Positions 1 through 5,269 of a stretch of DNA of 5,269 nt are shown piece by piece. Both the position numbers and the translations under genes were made by a program. Each line of letters begins with the position of its first letter. The first letter of the stretch is position 1. A model generated the notes under the pieces. The model was not told the origin of the DNA. It made no database searches and saw nothing but the letters and a program-made list of their open reading frames with translations. Source of the DNA: Dehalococcoidia bacterium (GTDB lineage: Bacteria > Chloroflexota > Dehalococcoidia > GIF9 > AB-539-J10); NCBI GenBank assembly GCA_023229725.1, contig JALNYR010000163.1:1-5269 (forward strand), written 5' to 3'.

Positions 1-246
1 GAACACCCTGGAGGTTATCGCCTGTGCGGCTCCGTACACCGGGTCGAGCAGGATGGCGCTGCAATGAGGAGAGAGCGCCCGACAGACGTCGAACTTGAAA
101 TCCACCATGTCCTGATAGCCGGGTTCGCTGCCAAGGCCTTCCTTGAGCATCTTCTGTAGCGACCCGCGGTGGTCAAGCGCGCACATAGAGAGACAGCCGC
201 GCTCGTTCGACATGCGCTGCATCCCCCGATACTTGCCCAGTCTCAT
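1..246 (-). CDS. LacD/YihT-like class I aldolase, N-terminal 82 codons (partial)
   Basis: Only the first 82 codons are present; the frame is still open at the left edge. The start is the ATG at 246-244, with a purine-rich GAGAGGAGGGAG about 10 nt upstream in the 20-bp gap after pfkA. The visible protein has CALDHRGSLQKML (about residues 22-34), then FKFDVCRALSPHCSAILLDP (about 52-71) followed by VYG. This pattern matches the start of the LacD (tagatose 1,6-bisphosphate aldolase) and YihT (6-deoxy-6-sulfofructose-1-phosphate aldolase) family, a TIM barrel that uses a Schiff-base lysine. That lysine lies in the missing part. The family splits ketose (bis)phosphates into dihydroxyacetone phosphate and a three-carbon aldehyde. 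LacD proteins usually read LDPEYG where this one has LDPVYG. The position directly behind phosphofructokinase suggests fructose- or tagatose-1,6-bisphosphate as substrate, but the substrate cannot be fixed from this fragment. Confidence 0.85.
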   Translation of the reverse strand, partial: MRLGKYRGMQRMSNERGCLSMCALDHRGSLQKMLKEGLGSEPGYQDMVDFKFDVCRALSPHCSAILLDPVYGAAQAITSRVF

Positions 247-255
247 GGCTCTACT

Positions 256-262
256 CCCTCCT
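256..262 (-). promoter_or_regulatory. Ribosome binding site of the aldolase gene
   Basis: On the minus strand the gap between the pfkA stop (TAA, 269-267) and the aldolase ATG (246-244) contains AGGAGGG, inside the longer purine run GAGAGGAGGGAG at 265-254. The GGAGG core is about 10 nt from the ATG. This supports that start over the later in-frame ATG codons at residues 9 and 12, and implies co-transcription with pfkA because there is no room for a separate promoter. Confidence 0.75.
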
Positions 263-266
263 CTCG

Positions 267-1238
267 TTACCTCGCCAGTACCTTCAGCAGTTGCAGAAGC
301 TCGGCGTCAAGCTCCTTCTGGTTGGCGTACGTCTCTTCAAACGGCGTCTCCACGACCCGGCCGCAGACCTCGCCGACCATGACGCCACTGCGTCCCTCAG
401 CCAGCGCCTGCACGGCCCTGGCCCCCAGCTTGCTCGCAAGCAGCCTGTCCCGCGCGGTCGGCGGACCGCCGCGCTGTATGTGTCCCAGCACGCAGACCCT
501 GTAGTCCATCGCCAGACCGTCGCACATCTTGTGCGCGATGTCGAAGGCGTGACCGGCATCATCTCCCTCCGCCACAACGACGATGCTGGCGCGCTTTCCT
601 CCCGCCAGCTGCGCTCTGATGTTCGCTCCCAGAGCGTCCAGATCAGTGTGCACCTCGGGGACAAGTATCTCCTCGGCGCCTCCCGCAACACCCACGTTGA
701 GCGCGATGAAGCCGCGCGTGCGACCCATCACCTCGACGAAGAACAGCCGCTGATGGGCTTCCGCCGTGTCACGAATCCGGTCGATCGCTTCCATGGCCGT
801 GTTGACCGCCGTGTCAAAACCGATGGTTGCATCAGTGCCGTAGAGGTCGTTATCGATTGTGCCCGGCGCCCCGACAACGCTCACGGAGGTCAACTTGGAC
901 AGCTCTTGAGCACCACGAAAGGTGCCGTCGCCGCCGATCGCCACCAGCCCATCCAGTTCAGCCTTCTCAAGCTGCCTGGCCGCCTCGCGCAGGCCGGCGG
1001 GAGTCTTCATCCGCTCGCAGCGCGCCGTGCCGAGAATCGTGCCGCCCCTGTGAATTATGTTAGCCACCGATCTGGGGCCAAGCTCAACGAGGTCGCCATC
1101 GAGCAAGCCGGCATAGCCACGGCGTATCCCGACGACTTCAAGGCCGTACGCGGGACCGGTTCTGGCGACAGCACGTATGGCCGCATTCATGCCGGGCGCA
1201 TCGCCGCCGCTGGTCAACACTCCAATCCGTTTCATCAT
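267..1238 (-). CDS. pfkA: 6-phosphofructokinase, ATP-type
   Basis: It phosphorylates fructose 6-phosphate to fructose 1,6-bisphosphate in the cytoplasm, the committing step of glycolysis. Numbered from the ATG at 1238 (323 aa; E. coli PfkA is 320), the nucleotide loop RIGVLTSGGDAPGMNAAIR is near residues 4-22, GGDGT at 102-106, PGTIDND at 125-131 with the catalytic aspartate at about 129, MGRTRGF at 171-177 and LGHIQRGG at 251-258. Glycine after GGD, and glycine rather than lysine in PGTIDND, are the residues of ATP-dependent enzymes; pyrophosphate-dependent ones carry D and K there. The arginines of the E. coli allosteric site seem largely kept (NAAIRAVAR, GKR near 214-216), so effector control is plausible. 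The start was moved from the GTG at 1247 to the ATG at 1238 because the Shine-Dalgarno sequence overlaps that GTG. An aldolase gene follows 20 bp downstream, so this is probably a two-gene glycolytic unit. Confidence 0.95.
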   Translation of the reverse strand: MMKRIGVLTSGGDAPGMNAAIRAVARTGPAYGLEVVGIRRGYAGLLDGDLVELGPRSVANIIHRGGTILGTARCERMKTPAGLREAARQLEKAELDGLVAIGGDGTFRGAQELSKLTSVSVVGAPGTIDNDLYGTDATIGFDTAVNTAMEAIDRIRDTAEAHQRLFFVEVMGRTRGFIALNVGVAGGAEEILVPEVHTDLDALGANIRAQLAGGKRASIVVVAEGDDAGHAFDIAHKMCDGLAMDYRVCVLGHIQRGGPPTARDRLLASKLGARAVQALAEGRSGVMVGEVCGRVVETPFEETYANQKELDAELLQLLKVLAR

Positions 1239-1357
1239 ACGCGTCACCTCGACAACAGACTATCACACCGCACTTAAGGTTGTGAGGCATGGCATGGGGC
1301 TACGGCTGGCTCGTGGCGAGCGGGAAAGGGGACATCCACGACAGGGAAGAGCGAGAG
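1239..1357 (-). other. Intergenic gap between hisB and pfkA
   Basis: This is the only sizeable gap in the window. It holds the pfkA ribosome binding site. It also has an imperfect dyad, CACACC (1264-1269) against GGTTGTG (1278-1284) with an 8-nt loop and one bulged base, and a perfect 5-bp stem with a 3-nt loop, GCTCG-TGG-CGAGC (1309-1321). Neither stem is followed by a T run on the minus strand, so no intrinsic terminator can be called. A weak promoter-like pair (CTCACA at 1286-1281, 16-nt spacer, GATAGT at 1264-1259) matches consensus at 4 of 6 bases in each box. Whether pfkA is a separate transcription unit or read through from the his operon is open. Confidence 0.5.
1244..1250 (-). promoter_or_regulatory. 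Ribosome binding site that decides the pfkA start
   Basis: GAGGTGA on the minus strand is a seven-base complement to the 16S rRNA 3' end. It contains the GTG at 1247-1245, so that GTG cannot sensibly be the start. The next in-frame ATG (1238) is 8 nt after GAGG and gives a protein beginning MMKRIGVLTSGGD, the same length as the E. coli N-terminus. The following ATG (1235) is 11 nt away and less likely. Confidence 0.75.
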
Positions 1358-1948
1358 TCAGTGCTCCAGCACGCCCTTGCTGCTGGGAACGTGGCCTTCG
1401 CGCCTCGGGTCAATCCGGCACGCGGCATCGAGCGCCCGCGCCAGCGCCTTGAAGAGGCACTCCGCCTTGTGGTGGTCATTGAGCCCGTACTCGACGCGCG
1501 CGTGGAGCGTCATCTTCGCCTCCGAAGCCAGCGTCACGAGGAAGTGTCGAACCATGTCGCTCTCGAGGTCGCCGATGGCGGCAGTCGCGAAAGGCGCTGA
1601 CACGACAGCCCCGCCCCGCCCGCTCAGGTCTATGGCCACAAGGGACAGGGACTCGTCCATCGGCACGATGGCCTGCGCCATCCGCGTCACGCCGCTCCTG
1701 TCGCCCAGAGCTTCGTTGAGAGCCCTTCCCAGGCAGATGGCGACATCTTCGACCGTGTGGTGCTGGTCGTCACCGGACGCGGCAACGGTGAGATTCATCA
1801 TGCCGTGGCGGGCAACCTGCGTCAGAAGGTGGTCGAACATTCGCACGCCGGTGGCGACGGTGGACGCACCATCGCCGTCGATGGCCAGCTCCACCACCAC
1901 GCGTGTCTCGCCGGTCTCGCGAACAATCCGGGCCGACCTAGGCTTCAT
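1358..1948 (-). CDS. hisB: Imidazoleglycerol-phosphate dehydratase
   Basis: It dehydrates imidazole glycerol phosphate to imidazole acetol phosphate, the substrate of HisC. At 196 aa it is the monofunctional form, with no histidinol-phosphatase domain, so that step must be supplied elsewhere. The two duplicated halves each show a metal-binding histidine motif: DDQHHTVED at 60-68 and NDHHKAE at 157-163. Other family marks are MFDHLLTQVARHG at 37-49, PMDESL at 96-101, H149 in TLHA, FKALARAL at 166-173 and the C-terminal SSKGVL at 189-194. These support a Mn-dependent active enzyme. One small oddity is DLSGRGG at 107-113, where many homologues have DLSGRP; the arginine is kept. The ATG at 1948 has a strong GGAGGAGG 6 nt upstream. 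The start lies inside the end of hisC (11-bp overlap), so the two are probably translationally coupled. Confidence 0.96.
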   Translation of the reverse strand: MKPRSARIVRETGETRVVVELAIDGDGASTVATGVRMFDHLLTQVARHGMMNLTVAASGDDQHHTVEDVAICLGRALNEALGDRSGVTRMAQAIVPMDESLSLVAIDLSGRGGAVVSAPFATAAIGDLESDMVRHFLVTLASEAKMTLHARVEYGLNDHHKAECLFKALARALDAACRIDPRREGHVPSSKGVLEH

Positions 1949-3050
1949 TCCAGACCTCCTCCATTCCCGCCAGGAGAGCGTCGGTGTCCTCCGGGAGGCC
2001 CACGCTTATCCGCAGGCAGTCTCGCAGTGCGGCTGATTCATAGAACCGCACGAGGATGCCGCGCCGGCGGAGCCCGTCGCGGACCGTCTTCGCCGTGGCG
2101 ACACGCCCCCCGGCGCGGTTCTCTTTCACTCTGCAGAGGAGGAAGTTCGCCTGCGACGGGTACACATCGAGCCACGGGATGGCGGACAGTGCGGCGAACA
2201 GCCTCTCCCTCTCCTTGCGCAGTTTGCCCACATTCGCTTTCAGGTAGTCGACATCCTTCAATGAGGCGATGGCCGCAGCCTCGCCCGCAACATTCACGTT
2301 GTAGGGCTGCTTGATGGTGAGGAAGTGGCCTGCCAGTCTCTCGTGACACAGGCAGTAGCCGACCCGAAGACCGGCGAGCCCGGCCCACTTGCTGAACGTT
2401 CGCAGTACGATGAGACTTGGATTCTGCGGCACGAGGCCGGCGACCGTGCCGGAGCTGAACTCGAAGTACGCCTCATCTACTGCCACGATGAGCCCCATCG
2501 CGAGCAAGGCGCGGACCTCGTCCTCGGAGGCCGCGCCCCCGGTGGGGTTGTTCGGCGAGGCGACGAAGGCGACACGGGACTTCGGGGTCACGGCTGCGCG
2601 AGCGGCGGCGACATCAAGCGAGAAGTCGCTCTTGCGGGGAACGTTCACGAGCATGCCTCCGCACACCGTCACCAGGAAGGGGTACATGCCGAACGTCGGA
2701 GGGAAGTTGAGAACCTCCTGCCCTTCACGCACAAACAGGCGCAGCACGAGGTCGATAATCTCGTCGCTCCCGTTCGCCGCCACAATGCAGTCGGGCGGGA
2801 ATCCCGTGTAGACGGAGAGCGCCTCCCGCAGGTTTCGTTGCAGCGGGTCGGGGTAGATGTGGTAATAGGGGAAGTGCGCCAGCACGTCGCGCGCCCGGGG
2901 CGACGACATGTACGGGTTCTCGTTACCATCGAGCTTGACGATGCGCTTGCCCAACTCCCTCTCGAGCACGTCGATGGGCTCGATGGGATCGTAGCCGTGC
3001 ATCGTTGCAAGGCCGGGTCGTATCAGCTTCTCAACACGGTCGATGTCCAC
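1938..3050 (-). CDS. hisC: Histidinol-phosphate aminotransferase
   Basis: A PLP-dependent fold-type I aminotransferase (370 aa) that moves an amino group from glutamate to imidazole acetol phosphate, giving histidinol phosphate. Visible landmarks in order are DGNENPY at 41-47, YPDPLQRNLREAL at 66-78, NGSDEIIDL at 93-101 (cofactor phosphate region), PNNPTGG at 166-172, DEAYFEF at 192-198 (aspartate facing the PLP ring nitrogen), TFSKWAGLAGLRVGY at 218-232 with the Schiff-base lysine at K221, and RISVG at 347-351 with the substrate-carboxylate arginine R347. All key residues are present. The PPTFGMY segment at 117-123 recalls Chloroflexota HisC proteins, from memory only. The start is a GTG at 3050, supported by GAGGTGA with GAGG 6 nt upstream. 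The hisD stop is 16 bp upstream and hisB overlaps the 3' end. HisC-type enzymes sometimes also act on aromatic amino acids, but the his context makes the HisC role firm. Confidence 0.96.
   Translation of the reverse strand: MDIDRVEKLIRPGLATMHGYDPIEPIDVLERELGKRIVKLDGNENPYMSSPRARDVLAHFPYYHIYPDPLQRNLREALSVYTGFPPDCIVAANGSDEIIDLVLRLFVREGQEVLNFPPTFGMYPFLVTVCGGMLVNVPRKSDFSLDVAAARAAVTPKSRVAFVASPNNPTGGAASEDEVRALLAMGLIVAVDEAYFEFSSGTVAGLVPQNPSLIVLRTFSKWAGLAGLRVGYCLCHERLAGHFLTIKQPYNVNVAGEAAAIASLKDVDYLKANVGKLRKERERLFAALSAIPWLDVYPSQANFLLCRVKENRAGGRVATAKTVRDGLRRRGILVRFYESAALRDCLRISVGLPEDTDALLAGMEEVWNEA
1955..1962 (-). promoter_or_regulatory. hisB ribosome binding site within the hisC coding end
   Basis: GGAGGAGG lies 6 nt before the hisB ATG and is read as part of the last codons of hisC (Glu-Glu-Val near the C-terminus). 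The same bases therefore serve as hisC coding sequence and as the hisB initiation signal, which fits translational coupling. Confidence 0.8.
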
Positions 3051-3053
3051 GCG

Positions 3054-3060
3054 TCACCTC
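3054..3060 (-). promoter_or_regulatory. hisC ribosome binding site supporting a GTG start
   Basis: GAGGTGA sits between the hisD stop (TGA, 3069-3067) and the hisC GTG (3050-3048), with GAGG ending 6 nt before the start codon. It is part of a 13-nt sequence that also occurs before pfkA (3049-3061 and 1239-1251). Confidence 0.75.
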
Positions 3061-3066
3061 GTCGGG

Positions 3067-4404
3067 TCACGAGGGCGTATCGCCGGCGCGCTTCAATCGC
3101 GCCTCGATTGCCCTGGCGTGAGCCTCGAGCCTTTCGGCTCTCGCCATCACGATCGCGGCAGGCCCGAGGTGGGTCATTGTAGCACCGCCGAGTTGCGCAA
3201 CACTGGAGAACTTCACGAAATCGTGCACGCCCAGGACCGACGAGAAGCGGGCGCTTCCACCGGTCGGCAGAACGTGACTGGGCCCGTCTATGTAGTCGCC
3301 CATCACCACCGGCGACTGCTCGCCGAGACAGATGCAGCCGGCATTCCTGATGTCGTCGAGCAGCCCACGCGGGTCAGCCACCAGCAGCTCGAGGTGCTCC
3401 GGGGCGAACAGGTTGCAGAGTCTAACGGCATCCGAGAGCGACTCGACGACAGCCACGAGGCCTCGCTCCAGCGCCTCCACCGGCGCAGTCGTTCGAGGAA
3501 GCTGAGCCAGCTGGCGCTGAACCTCACGCTCGACGCGGCCGGCCAGGTCCGAGGAGTCCGTCAACAGCACGACCGCCGTCTGCGGGTCGTGTTCCGCCTG
3601 CGCCAGGATATCCGCGGCGCAGAAGACCGGCGACGCCGCGCCGTCGGCGATGATGAGCACTTCACTCGGTCCCGCGAGGCTGTCGATATCCACCGAGCCG
3701 AACACCATCTTCTTGGCCAGCGTCACAAAGACGTTCCCGGGCCCGCATATCTTGTCGACCCGAGGCACCGCGCCGGTGCCGTAGGCAAGCGCTGCAATCG
3801 CCTGGGCGCCGCCCATGGCGAAGACGCGGTCGACGCCCGCAATGCTGCACGCCGCCAGCGTCAGCGGCGAGACGGAGCCATCAGACGACGGCGGGGTGGC
3901 CACGATGACCTCGCCCACACCCGCCACCCTGGCGGGGATGGCCGACATCAGCACCGACGACGGGTAGGCATACCGGCCGCCGGGAATGTACAGACCGACT
4001 CTCTGAAGTGGAGTGACCTTGCGCCCCAGCTCCTCGGTCACCCACTGCGTCCCAAGTGCAACAGCCGTCGCACGGTGGAACGCCCGGATGCGCTCCGCAG
4101 CCAATGCCAGAGCGGCTGCAAGGGGCGCCTCAAGGGTGCTCATCGCGGCGTCAATCGCTTCCCGCGGCACTTCCAGCGACGCAAGCGTCACGCCCGAAAT
4201 CCGTCTCGTGTAGTCGATGACCGCGGCGTCGCCGCGCAGATGCACATCACCGACGATGCGCTCAACCACCTGCGCGGGCGTGAGGGACTCCCCGAACATA
4301 GCCCGGATGCCTTCAAGGAGCGCGGGCTGTCCGCGCAGCGTGTCGAGAGGATCGCCGCGCTGCAGCAGCGCCTCGGCGGCCGCGTAGCCGTCAACACGTC
4401 TCAT
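3067..4404 (-). CDS. hisD: Histidinol dehydrogenase
   Basis: A zinc- and NAD-dependent enzyme that oxidises L-histidinol in two steps through histidinal to L-histidine, the end of the pathway. The 445 aa are close to the usual 430-440. Landmarks are VGLYIPGGRYAYPSSVLM at 136-153, MGGAQAIAALAYGT at 197-210, KICGPGNVFV at 218-227 and the family signature from AGPSEVLIIAD (244-254) to ADILAQAEHD (264-273). Next come FAPEHLEL (333-340), with the catalytic Glu336-His337 pair, GDYIDGPSHVLPTGG (369-383) and RLEAHARAIEAR (425-436). By alignment with the E. coli enzyme the zinc ligands would be Q269, H272, D370 and H429, all present. The ATG overlaps the hisG stop as ATGA (4404-4401), and GGGAG lies 7 nt upstream inside hisG, so it is probably coupled to hisG. 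Nothing suggests inactivation. Confidence 0.97.
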   Translation of the reverse strand: MRRVDGYAAAEALLQRGDPLDTLRGQPALLEGIRAMFGESLTPAQVVERIVGDVHLRGDAAVIDYTRRISGVTLASLEVPREAIDAAMSTLEAPLAAALALAAERIRAFHRATAVALGTQWVTEELGRKVTPLQRVGLYIPGGRYAYPSSVLMSAIPARVAGVGEVIVATPPSSDGSVSPLTLAACSIAGVDRVFAMGGAQAIAALAYGTGAVPRVDKICGPGNVFVTLAKKMVFGSVDIDSLAGPSEVLIIADGAASPVFCAADILAQAEHDPQTAVVLLTDSSDLAGRVEREVQRQLAQLPRTTAPVEALERGLVAVVESLSDAVRLCNLFAPEHLELLVADPRGLLDDIRNAGCICLGEQSPVVMGDYIDGPSHVLPTGGSARFSSVLGVHDFVKFSSVAQLGGATMTHLGPAAIVMARAERLEAHARAIEARLKRAGDTPS

Positions 4405-5269
4405 TCAACCGCTCCCGCCAGCAACGTACAGAGGTGGTCGATCCTGGCCTTCTTCGACGGTACCTTCAGGCTCTCCGCGTTCGCAATGAGACAGGCGCTG
4501 GAACGCAGGATGACCTCGATTATCTTGAGCCGGTTGTCGACAAGCGTCTTGCCCGTCTGCGTGTTGTCCACGAGAAGGTCGGCGTCATCCGGCAGGAACG
4601 CCTCGCTCGCTCCCCAGGTAGGCACGACCTTGTAGGCGCCGATGTGGTTGTCGCGCAGGTACCTGTCGGCAATGTTCGTATACTCGGAGGCGACCCGCAA
4701 CGGGTGGAAGCCTCCCCTCGCAACGAACTTACGCAGCTCCTCGGTCGTATTGGCGGGGACATCCTCGCTCAATGCGGCCACGACGCGAACCTTGCCAAAA
4801 CCAAGGTCGACCAGCTCCACGACGGGACTTGAAGGGAACGCGCACAGGTGCTCCCGGAGCCAGTCTTGACCCGTGACCGCAATATCGAAATGGCCGCTCG
4901 CGACCTGGAGCGGCATGTCCTGCGGTCGGATGACCTTCGCGGCAAGCCACTCCAGACCGGGCAGCAGACGCCTCTCTGACGTCTTGCCGGCGTAGCCTGG
5001 CACGTCAAGGCCGGCGCGCTCCAGCAACTCCACCGCGGGCGTCTTCTGGTGGCCGTCCGGCAGCGCCAGCCGCAACTCGCGCGACTGCCACGCGGCGAGC
5101 AACTCGTTCAGCGGCTGACCGCCGCCCTCAGTGTCCCGAACATCCGCGACCGCCTCCCCGCCCCCCAGCCTCCCGCTGAAACACGCGAGCACCTCGCTCA
5201 TGTCCCTGCCGGACACGGAACCGGAATTGGCCACGAGCATTGCGTCAACATCGAACAGTTTCCTCAGAG
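4401..5269 (-). CDS. hisG: ATP phosphoribosyltransferase, short form, with N-terminal extension (5' partial)
   Basis: It joins ATP and PRPP to form phosphoribosyl-ATP, the committed and usually feedback-inhibited step of histidine synthesis. Numbered from the first in-window ATG (5240), the catalytic domain starts near residue 55 (LRLALPDGHQ, then ELLERAG at 71-77) and runs to 279. It shows IRPQDMPLQVASGHFDIAVTG at 104-124, VELVDLGFGKVRVV at 141-154, ASEYTNIADRYL at 184-195, WGASEA at 209-214 and the PRPP loop DNTQTGKTL at 225-233. The end at IANAESLK and about 25 more residues leaves no room for the HisG C-terminal regulatory domain, so this is the short form that normally pairs with HisZ. 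About 54 residues before the domain, plus 9 more upstream of the ATG, are in the same open frame with GC-rich third positions. The ATG at 5240 has no ribosome binding site, so the gene most likely begins beyond the edge, perhaps as a HisZ-HisG fusion. A separate HisG start at the TTG at 5075 is possible but lacks a good binding site. Confidence 0.93.
   Translation of the reverse strand, partial: LRKLFDVDAMLVANSGSVSGRDMSEVLACFSGRLGGGEAVADVRDTEGGGQPLNELLAAWQSRELRLALPDGHQKTPAVELLERAGLDVPGYAGKTSERRLLPGLEWLAAKVIRPQDMPLQVASGHFDIAVTGQDWLREHLCAFPSSPVVELVDLGFGKVRVVAALSEDVPANTTEELRKFVARGGFHPLRVASEYTNIADRYLRDNHIGAYKVVPTWGASEAFLPDDADLLVDNTQTGKTLVDNRLKIIEVILRSSACLIANAESLKVPSKKARIDHLCTLLAGAVE

Noticed and set aside
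291..1277. Plus-strand open frame of 328 codons
   Set aside because: It is antisense to pfkA nearly end to end, has a low-complexity composition and no family motif. It is a shadow of the pfkA codon pattern.
1309..1321. Perfect hairpin GCTCG-TGG-CGAGC downstream of hisB as a transcription terminator
   Set aside because: The stem is only 5 bp and the following bases on the minus strand (CAGCCGTAGCCCC) contain no T run, so it does not meet the form of an intrinsic terminator. A 13-nt palindrome of this kind is not rare in GC-rich DNA.
1377..2036. Plus-strand open frames antisense to hisB (1377-2036 and 1757-2314)
   Set aside because: They overlap each other and the conserved hisB/hisC genes, and their products look like frame shadows rather than proteins.
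2325..3182. Plus-strand open frame of 285 codons
   Set aside because: It is antisense to hisC and the end of hisD, without recognisable domains or a convincing initiation site.
3043..4635. Plus-strand open frame of 530 codons
   Set aside because: It lies antisense to hisD and parts of hisC and hisG, whose proteins are unmistakable. Its product is arginine- and histidine-rich with no recognisable motif, as expected of a GC-driven shadow frame.
5073..5075. TTG at 5075 as the true start of a stand-alone HisG
   Set aside because: It falls exactly at the start of the HisG domain, but no convincing ribosome binding site precedes it. The upstream frame stays coding-like, so an upstream start is favoured. 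It remains the main alternative to a fusion.
1..5269. CRISPR arrays, tRNA/rRNA genes, insertion sequences or phage genes
   Set aside because: No regularly spaced repeats, tRNA-like cloverleaf, transposase motif or terminal inverted repeats were noticed by eye on either strand. Nearly all the DNA is accounted for by six conserved metabolic genes.

Overview
The window is a compact, GC-rich bacterial segment in which every supported gene is on the minus strand. Read in the direction of transcription (right to left) the order is: hisG (5' end beyond the right edge), hisD, hisC, hisB, a gap of about 119 bp, pfkA, and the start of a LacD/YihT-like class I aldolase that runs off the left edge. No plus-strand gene is supported. 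The long plus-strand open frames lie antisense to conserved genes and are explained by high GC at third codon positions.

Region 5269-1358 is a tightly packed histidine-biosynthesis operon. It encodes the first step (HisG, ATP phosphoribosyltransferase), the dehydratase step (HisB), the aminotransferase step (HisC) and the final two-step oxidation (HisD). hisG and hisD overlap by ATGA, hisD and hisC are 16 bp apart, and hisC and hisB overlap by 11 bp, so translational coupling is likely. hisI/E, hisA, hisH, hisF and a histidinol-phosphatase gene are not in the window. HisG is the short form, which normally needs the HisZ regulatory subunit. Its frame stays open and coding-like upstream of the HisG domain to the window edge, which suggests an N-terminal fusion, possibly to HisZ.

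Region 1238-1 holds a second unit, pfkA (ATP-type 6-phosphofructokinase by its motifs) followed after 20 bp by an aldolase of the LacD/YihT family. Together these would phosphorylate a hexose 6-phosphate and then split the bisphosphate into trioses.

The organism cannot be fixed from this window. High GC, short-form HisG, the hisGDCB order and a HisC with a PPTFGMY segment are compatible with Chloroflexota (Dehalococcoidia or relatives), but this is a guess from recalled family resemblance. The window is mostly ordinary core metabolism. The main points for a second look are the HisG N-terminal extension, the pfkA start codon, and a 13-nt initiation sequence shared by hisC and pfkA.
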